A stretch of 64,000 bases of DNA. It comes from Asaia bogorensis (GTDB lineage Bacteria > Pseudomonadota > Alphaproteobacteria > Acetobacterales > Acetobacteraceae). The translations under genes were made by a program, and so were the position numbers. Under the pieces are notes generated by a model. It saw nothing but the letters and a program-made list of their open reading frames with translations, did no database searches and was not told where the DNA came from. Positions 16,475 to 25,873 of the stretch are shown piece by piece. How positions within the stretch are numbered: position 1 is the first letter of the stretch; the number at the start of each line of letters is the position of its first letter. Location of the stretch: positions 25,424 to 89,423 of the forward strand of contig NZ_UEGO01000034.1 in NCBI RefSeq assembly GCF_900465345.1, read 5' to 3'.

Positions 16475-17524
16475 ATGAAGGATTTCCGCCAACTCCTCGT
16501 AGAGGAAGCTGCCAGACCGAGATGCGGTGATATCAGGGCAGCAGTCAAGCCGCTCCTGGAGCGTGCCCCTCTGGAGATGGCTTCGATGGTGCGCCATGGA
16601 GAGGAGAGTGGTCTGCTCCCGCCGCCCCTTGAGGAGCTCAGGCGTGACCCGGAAGCATTCGCGAGAGCGGCTGCGAAAACAAGGCCGTCACATCCCTCGC
16701 CCAGACAGCCGAAAATCGTTTCGCTGGATCGTATCGACAAACTGCCACCGAACTTTGCTCACTACATCCGCCAGTGGAAGCAGGAAGTCAGAGCATGCCG
16801 GACGGTACTCAATGCAAAGCCGCCTCTGGAGTATGGCCCGCGGCGCTCTGTCGACGAGCAAGGCGCAGCTCTGTTTGCGCAGATAGAACGAACATGCAAA
16901 CAGCTCTGGCAGACCGGAAAACAGCTGCAGAAAACACGACAGGAGCGTGACGCTCTGCGTGACAGGGTATTTATCCTTTCAAAGCAGAAACGCCTCTCCC
17001 ATCTCGATGAGGAAATCGAACGGTTTTCGAAAATGCTGGCCGAGATCCTGCGCTATCTGCTGGAAACCGTATTCTGGCATCTGGGTCTACGCGGCATACT
17101 GCCCGAGCCGCTTTGCTTGCCCGTGCCGACGGAACGTGAAAAAGCCAATGCGCAGTTGCAGAGAGAGAACCATGAGCTGTTTCGGAAGATCGCCAGACGG
17201 GACACATGTAGGGAGTGGCTTGTCACGCTCTATCGCGAGGCCGTTAGGCGAAGGCAGGAGGAGATCACCGCTTGGAAAAGACGCCACGTTGCACAGTGCA
17301 ATAGGGCCAGAAAAAATCTAAAACTGCTGGACGCGATCTGGATACCACCAGAAAAACTGCCGCCTGAGACACAGGCGGAGATCATGAAATACAAGCTGGC
17401 CGGCAATCTTGAACAAGCCAAATATGTGACGCGGGTCGCTTCGAGGAAATTGGACGAGGCTGAGGCAGAACGACTGGCAGAGGAAATGGAGAGCGAAAAA
17501 GCCGCACCTGTCGCTAAGGCCTAA
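16475..17524 (+). CDS. Unknown island protein, helical with coiled coils
   Basis: The 349-residue frame is intact from ATG 16475; an upstream GTG at 16436 is possible. I do not recognise the family. The middle (about residues 125-175) is a charged helix rich in Gln, Lys and Arg (TCKQLWQTGKQLQKTRQERD), and a second helical part runs from about 215 to 340 (REKANAQLQRENHELFRK). Between them lies a hydrophobic stretch, EILRYLLETVFWHLGLRGIL, that might be a membrane helix or a buried helix. It starts directly after the truncated integrase, so its 5' end may itself be a junction. The C-terminal part of a plasmid mobilisation or conjugation protein is one possibility. No function is assigned. Confidence 0.5.
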   Translation: MKDFRQLLVEEAARPRCGDIRAAVKPLLERAPLEMASMVRHGEESGLLPPPLEELRRDPEAFARAAAKTRPSHPSPRQPKIVSLDRIDKLPPNFAHYIRQWKQEVRACRTVLNAKPPLEYGPRRSVDEQGAALFAQIERTCKQLWQTGKQLQKTRQERDALRDRVFILSKQKRLSHLDEEIERFSKMLAEILRYLLETVFWHLGLRGILPEPLCLPVPTEREKANAQLQRENHELFRKIARRDTCREWLVTLYREAVRRRQEEITAWKRRHVAQCNRARKNLKLLDAIWIPPEKLPPETQAEIMKYKLAGNLEQAKYVTRVASRKLDEAEAERLAEEMESEKAAPVAKA

Positions 17525-17619
17525 ATTCCCTCCTCGGTGAAGCTATCTCACACCTTCGATCCCTAGTGACGTGGTCAAATTCGGATGCAGCACAGGCTTC
17601 CATCGTGCACATGGCAAGA

Positions 17620-18354
17620 TCATGTCTGGAGGAGCAGCTCGGCCATATTATCAAGCCTTGTCTTGTGCCGCTCCCAATCGGGCATGACGCGGTCCAGCAG
17701 AGACCAGAAAGCCGCACCGTGGTGATGCTCCTGTATATGACAAAGCTCATGGAGAATGACGTAGTCGATACAGTCGCGTGGCGCTTTCACGAGCCACGGA
17801 TTGAGCGTCACCGCACCGTCAGGCGAGCAATTGCCCCACTGGGTCTGCATGATCTGCAATTTCAGCGCGGGTGGTGACGTCACCCACAAGGCCGAGGGCA
17901 GTACGGCCTGAAACCGGGAGCGAAATACCTCCTGCGCTCTTGCAAAATACCATAATTCCATCAGCTTTCGGATACGCAGGGCATGGCGCTCACGCACCCT
18001 GACTTCGAGACGCCCACGAAGCAGGCGAACGGTTTCAGATGCATCCGGCGCAATCTCGACTTTCAGCAGATGTCTGCGCCCCAGATAGAAGTGACTTTCA
18101 CCGCTGACATAATCGCGGGCCGTCGCATGTTCCTGCACTGCACGGAAATCACGCAGCTTCTGCCAGATCCAGCGTGTTTTTGCCGCAAGAGCCTTTTTCA
18201 GCGCCTCCTGTGTCGTGCCTTCGGGCACAAGGGCCTGCACGCTCAGGTCCGGATGGACCTTGACCAGCAGCCTTGTACCTGGCCGACCTCGCGACTGCAG
18301 CGTCACGCGGATCTGCTCGCCACCATAGGTCAGGATATGTTCTTCCAGCGTCAC
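17620..18354 (-). CDS. YgjP-like metallopeptidase-domain protein in the type I R-M operon
   Basis: The 244-residue DUF45 protein has QIMQTQWGNCSPDGAVTLNPW, the family's conserved segment, and the zinc motif ILHELCHIQEHHHGAAFW (HExxH). Its start overlaps the hsdR stop by four bases (18351-18354), so it is the last gene of the hsdM-hsdS-hsdR transcript. Such genes are often found as passengers of type I restriction loci, but their job there is not established. It shares only motif-level similarity with the DUF45 protein at 14455-15126, so it is an independently acquired family member rather than a recent copy. Confidence 0.87.
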   Translation of the reverse strand: MTLEEHILTYGGEQIRVTLQSRGRPGTRLLVKVHPDLSVQALVPEGTTQEALKKALAAKTRWIWQKLRDFRAVQEHATARDYVSGESHFYLGRRHLLKVEIAPDASETVRLLRGRLEVRVRERHALRIRKLMELWYFARAQEVFRSRFQAVLPSALWVTSPPALKLQIMQTQWGNCSPDGAVTLNPWLVKAPRDCIDYVILHELCHIQEHHHGAAFWSLLDRVMPDWERHKTRLDNMAELLLQT

Positions 18355-21300
18355 AGCGCGGCGCTGGCAGGGCCGACGCGCATGATCTGGATAACATGTT
18401 CGACAATGACATCACGTTTTGCACGATCGACACCAGCCCCGAACAAGCGCGGTAGCAGCATGAGCCTGACTTTATTCTCCATATCGGACCGATTGAGCGA
18501 ATGCTCCTGCACCGCCTGCTCGACCATGCGGTCGATCTCGAAGGCCAGATCGACCCAGTCCTTATGGGCATCGGGACTTTCGGCCTCTGGTTTGTCCGAC
18601 AGCGTCTGCAGCAACACGCCATAATAGCCCTGCGCATAACGCCGCCCTTCAAAAACCGAAGGGATGGCATCCAGCTTGCGTCGGGCGACCTGCTCCTCGA
18701 ATTCCTGAAAAAGCATGTACTGCTTCAGAGGGTGGTCAAACAGGCTCTCGGTCTGTTCGATCACCTTGCGCAGCAGCGCCGAGAAAGCCTCTTTCGCATA
18801 GGGATCGTCCTGCATCTCGTGTTCGATGGTTTTGGTGATGCGTGTGCGGATCAGATCGGTTTCGTTACGGGTCTTGTCCTCACTCCAGTCCTCAGGCGCT
18901 TCATCGCTTTTCTGGCCCATCTTGCCCACGGCATATACACCGGAGGAGTCCTGCACCCGCACGCCTGCCACATGACGGTCGAGCAGCTTTTTCACCTGAT
19001 CGGCATATTGATCGTAATCGATCCGCTCGCCCGTATCCTGCAGGATCATCTGACGCAGGTTCGTGAGCTGCTTCAATGTCTCCTTATACGTGCGACGATC
19101 CTTTTCGGTAACACTGCTATCCTGGAAAAAAGCCAGTGACTGCAAGGCCACTTTCAGACAGGTCGCAAATTTCGTCAGAGCCTCGTAAAAATCGTCACGC
19201 CGTTTGAGATTGGCGTCCACCATTTGACCGTTCTCTTCGGTCATGCGGGGCATGAGCTCGCTGCGCAGCTGTTCGAGATCGCTCTTGTTCTTCACCCCAT
19301 CGAAAATCGCCCAGAGCGTTTTGTGCAGCGCAGGCAATTCGCGATATTCCGAACTCATCTGGCTATAAAGCCCGACAAGATCGGCAGGATCGTACCCACC
19401 GACATTCTGCGCTGCGAGCTGGTCATAACGGGCAAGCGTGGTATCAAGCTCTGCCAGAATACCGCGATAATCGATCAACAGGCCGAATTTCTTCTTCTCA
19501 TGCAGACGGTTCACACGCGCAATGGCCTGAAGCAGGTTATGCTGCTTGAGCGGCTTGTCGATATAGAGCACCGTATTCTGGGGCTCGTCGAACCCCGTCA
19601 GCAGCTTGTCGACCACGATGATCAGCCTGAGCGCCGGGTCTTTCTCAAAACGCGCGACCGTCTCGCGGGTGTAATCTTCCTCGTCCTTGTCGCCGATATT
19701 TTCTTTCCACCATTGCTGGATCTCGGGCAGTTTGCGTTCGTCCACCTCCTCATGCCCCTCACGCGTATCAGGCGGGCTCATGACGACAGCACTTTCAAAC
19801 AGACCGACTTCATCGAGATAACGCTTGTAGCGTATGGCCGAGAGCTTGCTGTCGCAGGCCAGCATGGCTTTGAGCCCGTCATCGATATTGGCGTCGAGAT
19901 GAACCGCGAGATCGTTGGCGATCAGGCGGATGCGATCATCAGCCTTGTAGAGCTGATTAGCGCGGCTGAAACGCTTTTTGAGGTCGGCTTTCTGCTCCTC
20001 GCCCAGATCCTGCGTGATGCGCTCGAACCAGGCATCAATAGCCCGGTCATTCACATCCAGATCGGGCTTGCGCTCTTCATAGAGCAGAGGCGTGACGGTC
20101 TCATCCTCCACGGCCTGCTGCATGGTGTAGGAATGGATGATCTTGCCAAAGCGACTGGTCGTCTGCTGCCCCTTGAGCAAAGGCGTGCCGGTAAAAGCGA
20201 TGAACGCCGCATTGGGTAGCGCCGTTTTCATGCGGTTATGGCTTTCACCGCCCTGCGTGCGATGCCCCTCATCCACCAGCACGATGATATCGGCGCTATC
20301 GTTATGGCATTCGGGGTAGGACGTGGCCTTGAAAAATTTATGGATCAGCGAAAAAACAATGCGCTCATGGCTCTGGCCGATCTGCTGGGCCAGATGACGG
20401 CTTGAGCTGGCAAAAACGTCGCTTTTGTTCTTCCTGTCTCCCAGTTCGCCCCCTGTGGCGAAGGTGGCGCTGAGCTGACGTTCGAGATCCTTGCGGTCTG
20501 TCACCACCAGAAGGCGACATTGCTTGAGCGTGTCATCCAGAAGCAGCGCACGGCTGAGAAACACCATGGTGAAGGATTTACCCGATCCGGTCGTATGCCA
20601 GATGACCCCTCCTTCGCGCCCGCCATCGCTGCGCCGTGTCTTGATGCGCTCCAGCAGCCGCTTGATGCCAAAAACCTGCTGATAGCGTGCGACAATCTTG
20701 CCTGCCTTGCGGTCCACCAGCGTAAAGAACCGGGCCATCTCCAGCAGGCGCTCAGGCGCAAGCAGGCCGATCAACAGGCGATCCTGCCCCGTGACGGAAA
20801 GCGGGCGTGAGGCCCAGTCATCAAACCAGGCACGGTCCGACGGCTTGCGCCCGGCGAAAATCGCCTGTTTCTGGTCAGGCGACAGAGGCATGTTCTTGAG
20901 CGCTTCCATCTGCGCCTCTGACACATCTTCTTCTTTCCACCGTGCCCAGAATTTCTTCGGTGTACCGCAGGTTCCGTAACGGCCTTCATGCCCGGTAATG
21001 GACAAGAGCAACTGGCTATAGGCAAAAAGCTGCGGGATTTCATCTTTGTGCTGGTTACGAAGGGATTGCGAAATCCCCTCATCCACCGTCGGGCCTTTGC
21101 CTGCCTGACCGTCGGGGCGCTTGGCCTCGATCACAGCCAGCGGTATACCATTGACGAAACACACGATATCGGGCCGACGGGTGGCTGCCTGATCGGTGCG
21201 CAGCACGCTGAATTCTTCGGTGAAGCTGAAATCGTTGTTCTGCGGGTTTTGCCAGTCGATCAGGGGGATGGTGGGCGTGGCCTTGCGCCCATCGATAAAT

Positions 21301-21626
21301 TCCGTGACCGCTATGCCGTAGAGCAGATGGGTAGTGATGCCCTCATTCGCGCCCTTCAGCCCGCTGACGAAATCAGGATGGGTGATACGAGAGACCAGAA
21401 TGTCGATGGTCTTGTCCGAAAGAGCGCGCTCCTGCCCCTCGAAGCTGTAGCGCCGCTTTTTCAGCTCTGCCCGCAGGATCGGTTCGAGCACTACGCGGCT
21501 GCGGTTATTCTCCCGCAAGGTCAGCGCCTGACCGGACGAAATAAAGTGCCAGCCCAGTGTGCTCAACAATGCCAAGGCGGGCAGTTTGGCGCTGTATTCT
21601 TCCTGAAATTTCGGGTTGACGCTCAT
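18351..21626 (-). CDS. hsdR: Type I restriction enzyme, R subunit (HsdR)
   Basis: The 1091-residue protein has an N-terminal PD-(D/E)xK nuclease site (RRPDIVCFVNGIPLAVIEAK, about residues 150-169). Walker A is HTTGSGKSFTM (about 345-355), and the DEAD-like box is LVDEGHR. Further helicase motifs include FTGTPL and later LLTGFDEP and ARVNRLH. The C-terminal region should bind the methyltransferase core. Family role: ATP-driven DNA translocation and cleavage away from unmethylated recognition sites. It lies 7 bases after hsdS. The length is normal for this subfamily and no motif is broken, so restriction should be active. Confidence 0.96.
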   Translation of the reverse strand: MSVNPKFQEEYSAKLPALALLSTLGWHFISSGQALTLRENNRSRVVLEPILRAELKKRRYSFEGQERALSDKTIDILVSRITHPDFVSGLKGANEGITTHLLYGIAVTEFIDGRKATPTIPLIDWQNPQNNDFSFTEEFSVLRTDQAATRRPDIVCFVNGIPLAVIEAKRPDGQAGKGPTVDEGISQSLRNQHKDEIPQLFAYSQLLLSITGHEGRYGTCGTPKKFWARWKEEDVSEAQMEALKNMPLSPDQKQAIFAGRKPSDRAWFDDWASRPLSVTGQDRLLIGLLAPERLLEMARFFTLVDRKAGKIVARYQQVFGIKRLLERIKTRRSDGGREGGVIWHTTGSGKSFTMVFLSRALLLDDTLKQCRLLVVTDRKDLERQLSATFATGGELGDRKNKSDVFASSSRHLAQQIGQSHERIVFSLIHKFFKATSYPECHNDSADIIVLVDEGHRTQGGESHNRMKTALPNAAFIAFTGTPLLKGQQTTSRFGKIIHSYTMQQAVEDETVTPLLYEERKPDLDVNDRAIDAWFERITQDLGEEQKADLKKRFSRANQLYKADDRIRLIANDLAVHLDANIDDGLKAMLACDSKLSAIRYKRYLDEVGLFESAVVMSPPDTREGHEEVDERKLPEIQQWWKENIGDKDEEDYTRETVARFEKDPALRLIIVVDKLLTGFDEPQNTVLYIDKPLKQHNLLQAIARVNRLHEKKKFGLLIDYRGILAELDTTLARYDQLAAQNVGGYDPADLVGLYSQMSSEYRELPALHKTLWAIFDGVKNKSDLEQLRSELMPRMTEENGQMVDANLKRRDDFYEALTKFATCLKVALQSLAFFQDSSVTEKDRRTYKETLKQLTNLRQMILQDTGERIDYDQYADQVKKLLDRHVAGVRVQDSSGVYAVGKMGQKSDEAPEDWSEDKTRNETDLIRTRITKTIEHEMQDDPYAKEAFSALLRKVIEQTESLFDHPLKQYMLFQEFEEQVARRKLDAIPSVFEGRRYAQGYYGVLLQTLSDKPEAESPDAHKDWVDLAFEIDRMVEQAVQEHSLNRSDMENKVRLMLLPRLFGAGVDRAKRDVIVEHVIQIMRVGPASAAL

Positions 21627-21633
21627 GGCTGGA

Positions 21634-22791
21634 TTATCCCGCGTCCGCTTCGATCTTCACCCGACGCTTGCCGGTCAGAAGCTGCTGCATCAGCGCCTTC
21701 TTTTCCTGACGCAGGCGGGAGAGATCGGATTCCAAAAGCGTGATTTCTTCGTCGGCTTTGGTAAGGACGGAGGCAATCGCCTTTTGTTCGGAGAAGGAAG
21801 GGAGTGTTATTTCCCTTAGCAACGAATCTTTCATCTTCACAAAAGGCTGACCTGAGCCACCGCGAATCCAAAAATCTTCTCGATCTATCAAGCAAAGCAG
21901 AAAATAGTTATCTAAAGCGCCTTCTTTCGGCCAAATAATATGTGTGTTTGCAATAGCACTCCACTTACCTGATGCTAAAAAACATTTTCCACATCGTGAG
22001 CCAACTGCAGACACAATGATTGCAGCTCCATCATGTTCATAAAAACTCAGCCATAGATCTTGTCCCGAAGCACTGTAAGCGGGAAAAGAATTCGCCGTTC
22101 GCATAGAATTCAAAACGCCCTTTATGAGTTTTCCATTACCACTTTTGGTTTTTACAATTTGGGCTATCGAGACTCTTAACCACTCCCCAGTGAACCCCGG
22201 CAGGCGTTTTTTGCCTGTGAGGAGCTGCTGCATGAGGGCTTTTTTCTGGTGCTGGCTATTGGCCAGAAGCTTTTCCGTCACCTCAATCGCCCGATCCCAC
22301 GTCGAAAGGATCGCCGCGATCTTTTTCTGTTCGAGGAGAGGGGGAAAAATGATTTTTAAATTCCGTATATCTTTCAGATTAATTCTAAAAAAAGTCGATC
22401 CACCGCCAATTTTTTTGATATTATTTTGCACAATGTCAGATTGAAGATAATAATAAACATACGAAGCATCGACGCTTAAAGGACTTATCAGCACAGTATC
22501 TTGGCCGAGAATAAATTTTTTATCATCAGATACGTAAGATGCCACCCCGACATTTTGGTTGCGTCCAAAAACTATATCCCCAGAAACGGGCGCACAATGA
22601 CCCATGTATTCAAAATAGTCTATAGGATTAATATATCTTTTTACATTAGTTGTATTCAATTTCCCCCACGAAATATCTCCAGGCGATATAATTGGAATAC
22701 CAAAATTGATAGATTTTGGTGTCTTGTGCCTACAGTCCGTAATTTTTGTGACTAGATCGAGCGTGCGGCAATCCCACCCCTCAGGAAGCAT
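21634..22791 (-). CDS. hsdS: Type I restriction enzyme, specificity subunit (HsdS)
   Basis: The 385-residue protein has two target-recognition domains (about residues 5-150 and 200-340). Each is followed by a conserved helix, and each helix ends in a near-identical repeat: KKALMQQLLTGKKR (about 182-195) and KKALMQQLLTGKRR (about 364-377). The family typically binds a bipartite target sequence, one half per domain. The DNA coding for the recognition domains is clearly richer in A and T than the flanking genes, a usual mark of shuffled specificity domains. The start overlaps hsdM by 11 bases. The recognition sequence cannot be read from the gene. Confidence 0.93.
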   Translation of the reverse strand: MLPEGWDCRTLDLVTKITDCRHKTPKSINFGIPIISPGDISWGKLNTTNVKRYINPIDYFEYMGHCAPVSGDIVFGRNQNVGVASYVSDDKKFILGQDTVLISPLSVDASYVYYYLQSDIVQNNIKKIGGGSTFFRINLKDIRNLKIIFPPLLEQKKIAAILSTWDRAIEVTEKLLANSQHQKKALMQQLLTGKKRLPGFTGEWLRVSIAQIVKTKSGNGKLIKGVLNSMRTANSFPAYSASGQDLWLSFYEHDGAAIIVSAVGSRCGKCFLASGKWSAIANTHIIWPKEGALDNYFLLCLIDREDFWIRGGSGQPFVKMKDSLLREITLPSFSEQKAIASVLTKADEEITLLESDLSRLRQEKKALMQQLLTGKRRVKIEADAG

Positions 22792-24307
22792 AACCCAGCT
22801 CCTTCAGATAAACATCCATCTGCGCTTCAAGCGTCAGAAGCTCTTCGCGGATGGCGACACGCTCCGCCCGAATGGCGGTCAGGTCGATTTCCTCTTCTTC
22901 CTCGAACGTATCCACATAACGCGGAATGTTCAGATTGAAGTCGTTCTCGGCAATTTCTTCCGGTGTGGCGAGATGGGCGTATTTCGGGACGCTTTGCCTG
23001 GCGCGATAGGTAGCAACGATTGTCTCGATTGCCTCATCGCTCAGCGTGTTCTGGTTCTTGCCCGGTTTGAATTCCCGACTGGCATCGATAAACAGCACGT
23101 CCCGTGTCTTGCGGTCCTTGCGGAAGATCAGAATAGCCGCCGGGATGCCGGTACCGAAAAAGAGCTTTTCCGGCAGACCGATCACGGCGTCGAGGAGATT
23201 CTCCTCGATCAGCTTGCGCCGTATCTTTCCTTCCGAGCTTCCACGGAACAGCACGCCATGGGGCACCACCACGCCCATGCGCCCGGTGCGTTCCTTCAGC
23301 GTGGCGATCATGTGCAGGATGAAAGCGTAATCGCCCTTTGTCTTGGGGGGAATGCCACGGGCAAAACGATGATACGGGTCGTGTTCAGCCTCGTCATGGC
23401 CCCATTTATCGAGGCTGAAAGGCGGGTTGGCCGTCACGATATCAAAGCGCAGGAGATGACCCTTGTCTTCCAGCAGCTTGGGGCTGCGTATGGTATCGCC
23501 CCATTCGATGCGATGGTTATCCTCACCATGCAGGAACATGTTCATTTTGGCGAAAGACCAGGTTGACCCAATCGCCTCCTGCCCCAGCAGGGCGTAGTTC
23601 TTGCTGCCCTTGTGGTTCTGCGTGACCTGACGCCCGCATTTCATGAGCAGCGAGGCCGAGCCGCAGGCAGGATCGCAGATGCTGTCACCCGGCTGCGGAT
23701 CGAGCAGACGGGCCAGAAGTTCGCTGACTTCGGGTGGGGTGTAGAACTCACCCGCTTTCTGCCCGCCACTGGCGGCGAAGTTCTTGATGAGGAACTCATA
23801 GCCATTACCGATGACATCGAGATTGCCCACGCGGGAGGGGCGTAGATTCAGGCTTGGCTTGGCAAAGTCTTCCAGCAGATGACGCAGGATGCTGTTTTTC
23901 TGCTTTTCATCGCCAAGGCGGTCGGAGTTGAAGCTGATATCCTGGAAAACGCTCTTCCCGGCGTCCTTGAGCTTGGTGCCGTTGGCTTCTTCAATGGCAT
24001 GAAGCGCCTTGTCGATACGCTCGCCATTGCCGGGGGCGTTGCGCTCCTTGAACAGCGCGTAAAAATCAGCCCCTTTCGGCAGAACGAAGCGTTCGGAGGC
24101 GAGCATGGACTCGATCATCTCGGGATGATCGCCGAACTGGGCCTTGTAGCCATCATAATGGTCCTGCCACACATCGGAGATGTATTTCAGGAACAGCATG
24201 GTCAGAACATAGTCGCGATAGGTATCGGCGCTGACAGTGCCGCGAAACGTGTCGCAGGCGCTCCAGAGCGCCTTGTTGATGGTGTCCTGTGAAATCTGCT
24301 CAGTCAC
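22781..24307 (-). CDS. hsdM: Type I restriction enzyme, methyltransferase subunit (HsdM)
   Basis: The 508-residue protein carries the N-terminal HsdM helical domain (DTINKALWSACDTFRGTV), the AdoMet-binding motif (CDPACGSASLL) and the catalytic N6-adenine motif NPPF (TANPPFSLDKWG). GQEAIGSTWSFAKMNMFLHG, typical of type I enzymes, lies between them. Start GTG 24307 has AGGAC at suitable spacing. It is the first gene of the hsdM-hsdS-hsdR-metallopeptidase operon. Role: adenine methylation of the host target sites. All key motifs look intact. Confidence 0.96.
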   Translation of the reverse strand: MTEQISQDTINKALWSACDTFRGTVSADTYRDYVLTMLFLKYISDVWQDHYDGYKAQFGDHPEMIESMLASERFVLPKGADFYALFKERNAPGNGERIDKALHAIEEANGTKLKDAGKSVFQDISFNSDRLGDEKQKNSILRHLLEDFAKPSLNLRPSRVGNLDVIGNGYEFLIKNFAASGGQKAGEFYTPPEVSELLARLLDPQPGDSICDPACGSASLLMKCGRQVTQNHKGSKNYALLGQEAIGSTWSFAKMNMFLHGEDNHRIEWGDTIRSPKLLEDKGHLLRFDIVTANPPFSLDKWGHDEAEHDPYHRFARGIPPKTKGDYAFILHMIATLKERTGRMGVVVPHGVLFRGSSEGKIRRKLIEENLLDAVIGLPEKLFFGTGIPAAILIFRKDRKTRDVLFIDASREFKPGKNQNTLSDEAIETIVATYRARQSVPKYAHLATPEEIAENDFNLNIPRYVDTFEEEEEIDLTAIRAERVAIREELLTLEAQMDVYLKELGYAS

Positions 24308-24470
24308 GTTCTGGGTCCTGCTTCGTCACGTCATGATGGACCGTTATCCGGCCCGTTGTTACACACGATCTTATACCGATACCCGGCCAAGGGAAGCGTG
24401 GAAGTCGAGAGAGACCGCTTCGCGTGAGCCATGCCCGGCCGGACAGAAGCTTTCCAATATGCGGTGGCGG

Positions 24471-25592
24471 TCAATCAGATCCGGAACGATGCTTGAGATT
24501 GAGAGAATAACGGGCATAGCGGTTCTCTCCAGTCCTGATGAACGCCCCAAGCGCGACCAGCTCCGCCAGATCGCGCGTGGCTGTGGCGGAGGTTGCTCCT
24601 GTGATTGCGCGATAGTTCTGGGCGCTCAAACCACCCTGGAATCCGTCTATTCCTTCAGCCAGCATCCGGAGTACGGCTTTCTCCTGGCGAGGGTTGAGCT
24701 GTCCTTTGAGCCCATCAAGGAACCGCGCCTTTTCCACGACGAAACTGATCGTGGCAATTGTCCGGGATTGTGCTTCGAGAACGATGCTTGCGAACCATGC
24801 CATCCAGCTCTCGATGTGATTGGATGTACTCGCCCGGTGCAGCTCATCGTAGTACGCTTTTTTATGAGTATTGATGGTTGCGGCCAGCCCCGTCACTACC
24901 GGGGTTTCGAGACTTTGCGCCAAAGCCTTTTCAGCGAGAGCCCGACCAAGACGACCATTCCCATCCGCAAAAGGGTGAATGGTTTCGAACCAAAGATGAG
25001 CGATCCCGGCCCGCTCTATAGCTGGCAAAGGGTCTGCGCCATTTGGCGCCGTCCTGTTATACCAGTCGATAAATTGGGCCATCTCCGCAGACACACGCTG
25101 GGAAGGTGGCGCTTCAAAATGAATATGCGGCGCATGCATGGGACCAGAGATAATCTGCATCGCCTCTCTATGTGTCCGATAACCACCAATAATCTCCAGA
25201 TCACGACGGCCGTTCATCAGCATGGCATGCCAAGCGAACAGGCCCTGATCCGTCAGAGGCGTCGAACAGTTTCTATAGAGATCGGTCATCAATTCCGCAG
25301 CGCCTGCTTCAGCGGGGCTGGAACGACGCCTGTCTGCGGCAAAGCCTAATTGTCGAGCTATCGATGATTGGACGCTCGCACGATCGAGCACTTCGCCCTC
25401 AATAGCCGAACTCTGCACCATTTCCTGAGACAGCAATTGCACGACAAGATGCTGAGTGGCCGCGTTATCCAGATGTTGCATGGACCCGACGACGACGCCC
25501 GAACCTTTTAAAATCCGCTTCTCAGCCTCTTCCAAACGAGCCCTGTCGAACTGGAAACATGTCCAGTCCTGAAGCTGCCAGTTCCAACGCAT
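24471..25592 (-). CDS. Fic family protein with N-terminal inhibitory motif (class II) and DUF4172
   Basis: The 373-residue protein has the Fic active-site motif HPFADGNGRLGR (His near residue 205), which in this family transfers AMP or another nucleotide group to target proteins. An inhibitory helix motif SSAIEGE (residues 61-67) lies upstream in the same chain, so it is a class II, self-restrained Fic. The extreme N-terminus (MRWNWQLQDWTCFQFD) matches DUF4172. The C-terminus looks like a winged helix (GAFIRTGENRYARYSLN). The start ATG 25592 is preferred over GTG codons further upstream. A palindromic promoter lies 19 bases upstream. It ends 163 bp before hsdM. A standalone toxin-like or signalling role is likely; its target is unknown. 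Confidence 0.92.
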   Translation of the reverse strand: MRWNWQLQDWTCFQFDRARLEEAEKRILKGSGVVVGSMQHLDNAATQHLVVQLLSQEMVQSSAIEGEVLDRASVQSSIARQLGFAADRRRSSPAEAGAAELMTDLYRNCSTPLTDQGLFAWHAMLMNGRRDLEIIGGYRTHREAMQIISGPMHAPHIHFEAPPSQRVSAEMAQFIDWYNRTAPNGADPLPAIERAGIAHLWFETIHPFADGNGRLGRALAEKALAQSLETPVVTGLAATINTHKKAYYDELHRASTSNHIESWMAWFASIVLEAQSRTIATISFVVEKARFLDGLKGQLNPRQEKAVLRMLAEGIDGFQGGLSAQNYRAITGATSATATRDLAELVALGAFIRTGENRYARYSLNLKHRSGSD

Positions 25593-25610
25593 AATCGATA
25601 TCCCCACCAC

Positions 25611-25658
25611 CTATCGATCACTATAAGTACATTTTATGATCGATAGAAGCGCTATCAA
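25611..25658 (-). promoter_or_regulatory. Promoter and palindromic operator of the Fic gene
   Basis: On the minus strand TTGATA (25653-25658) and TAAAAT (25631-25636) are separated by 16 bases, a good sigma-70 promoter. A perfect 10-bp inverted repeat, CTATCGATCA (25611-25620) and TGATCGATAG (25637-25646), flanks the -10 box. Binding there by a repressor, perhaps the Fic protein's own C-terminal winged helix, would block transcription. The second half is inference. Confidence 0.55.
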
Positions 25659-25873
25659 TCGCTCATTCTCCCCGCGATCACCGGTCGAACTCTACCAGCG
25701 CTCCATCCGATCATGACGAGCCAATCACAAGCCATAAGAGCCTTCGAAATCAGCTCTTGCCTTCCCGGATTGTTTGTCCAATAATGGGAATGGAAAGAAA
25801 CAGGAAGAAGCGTATAGAAGGCGAAATACCTCAAATCATTGGAAATAGTGATGCGATCAACCCGAAGTATTGA

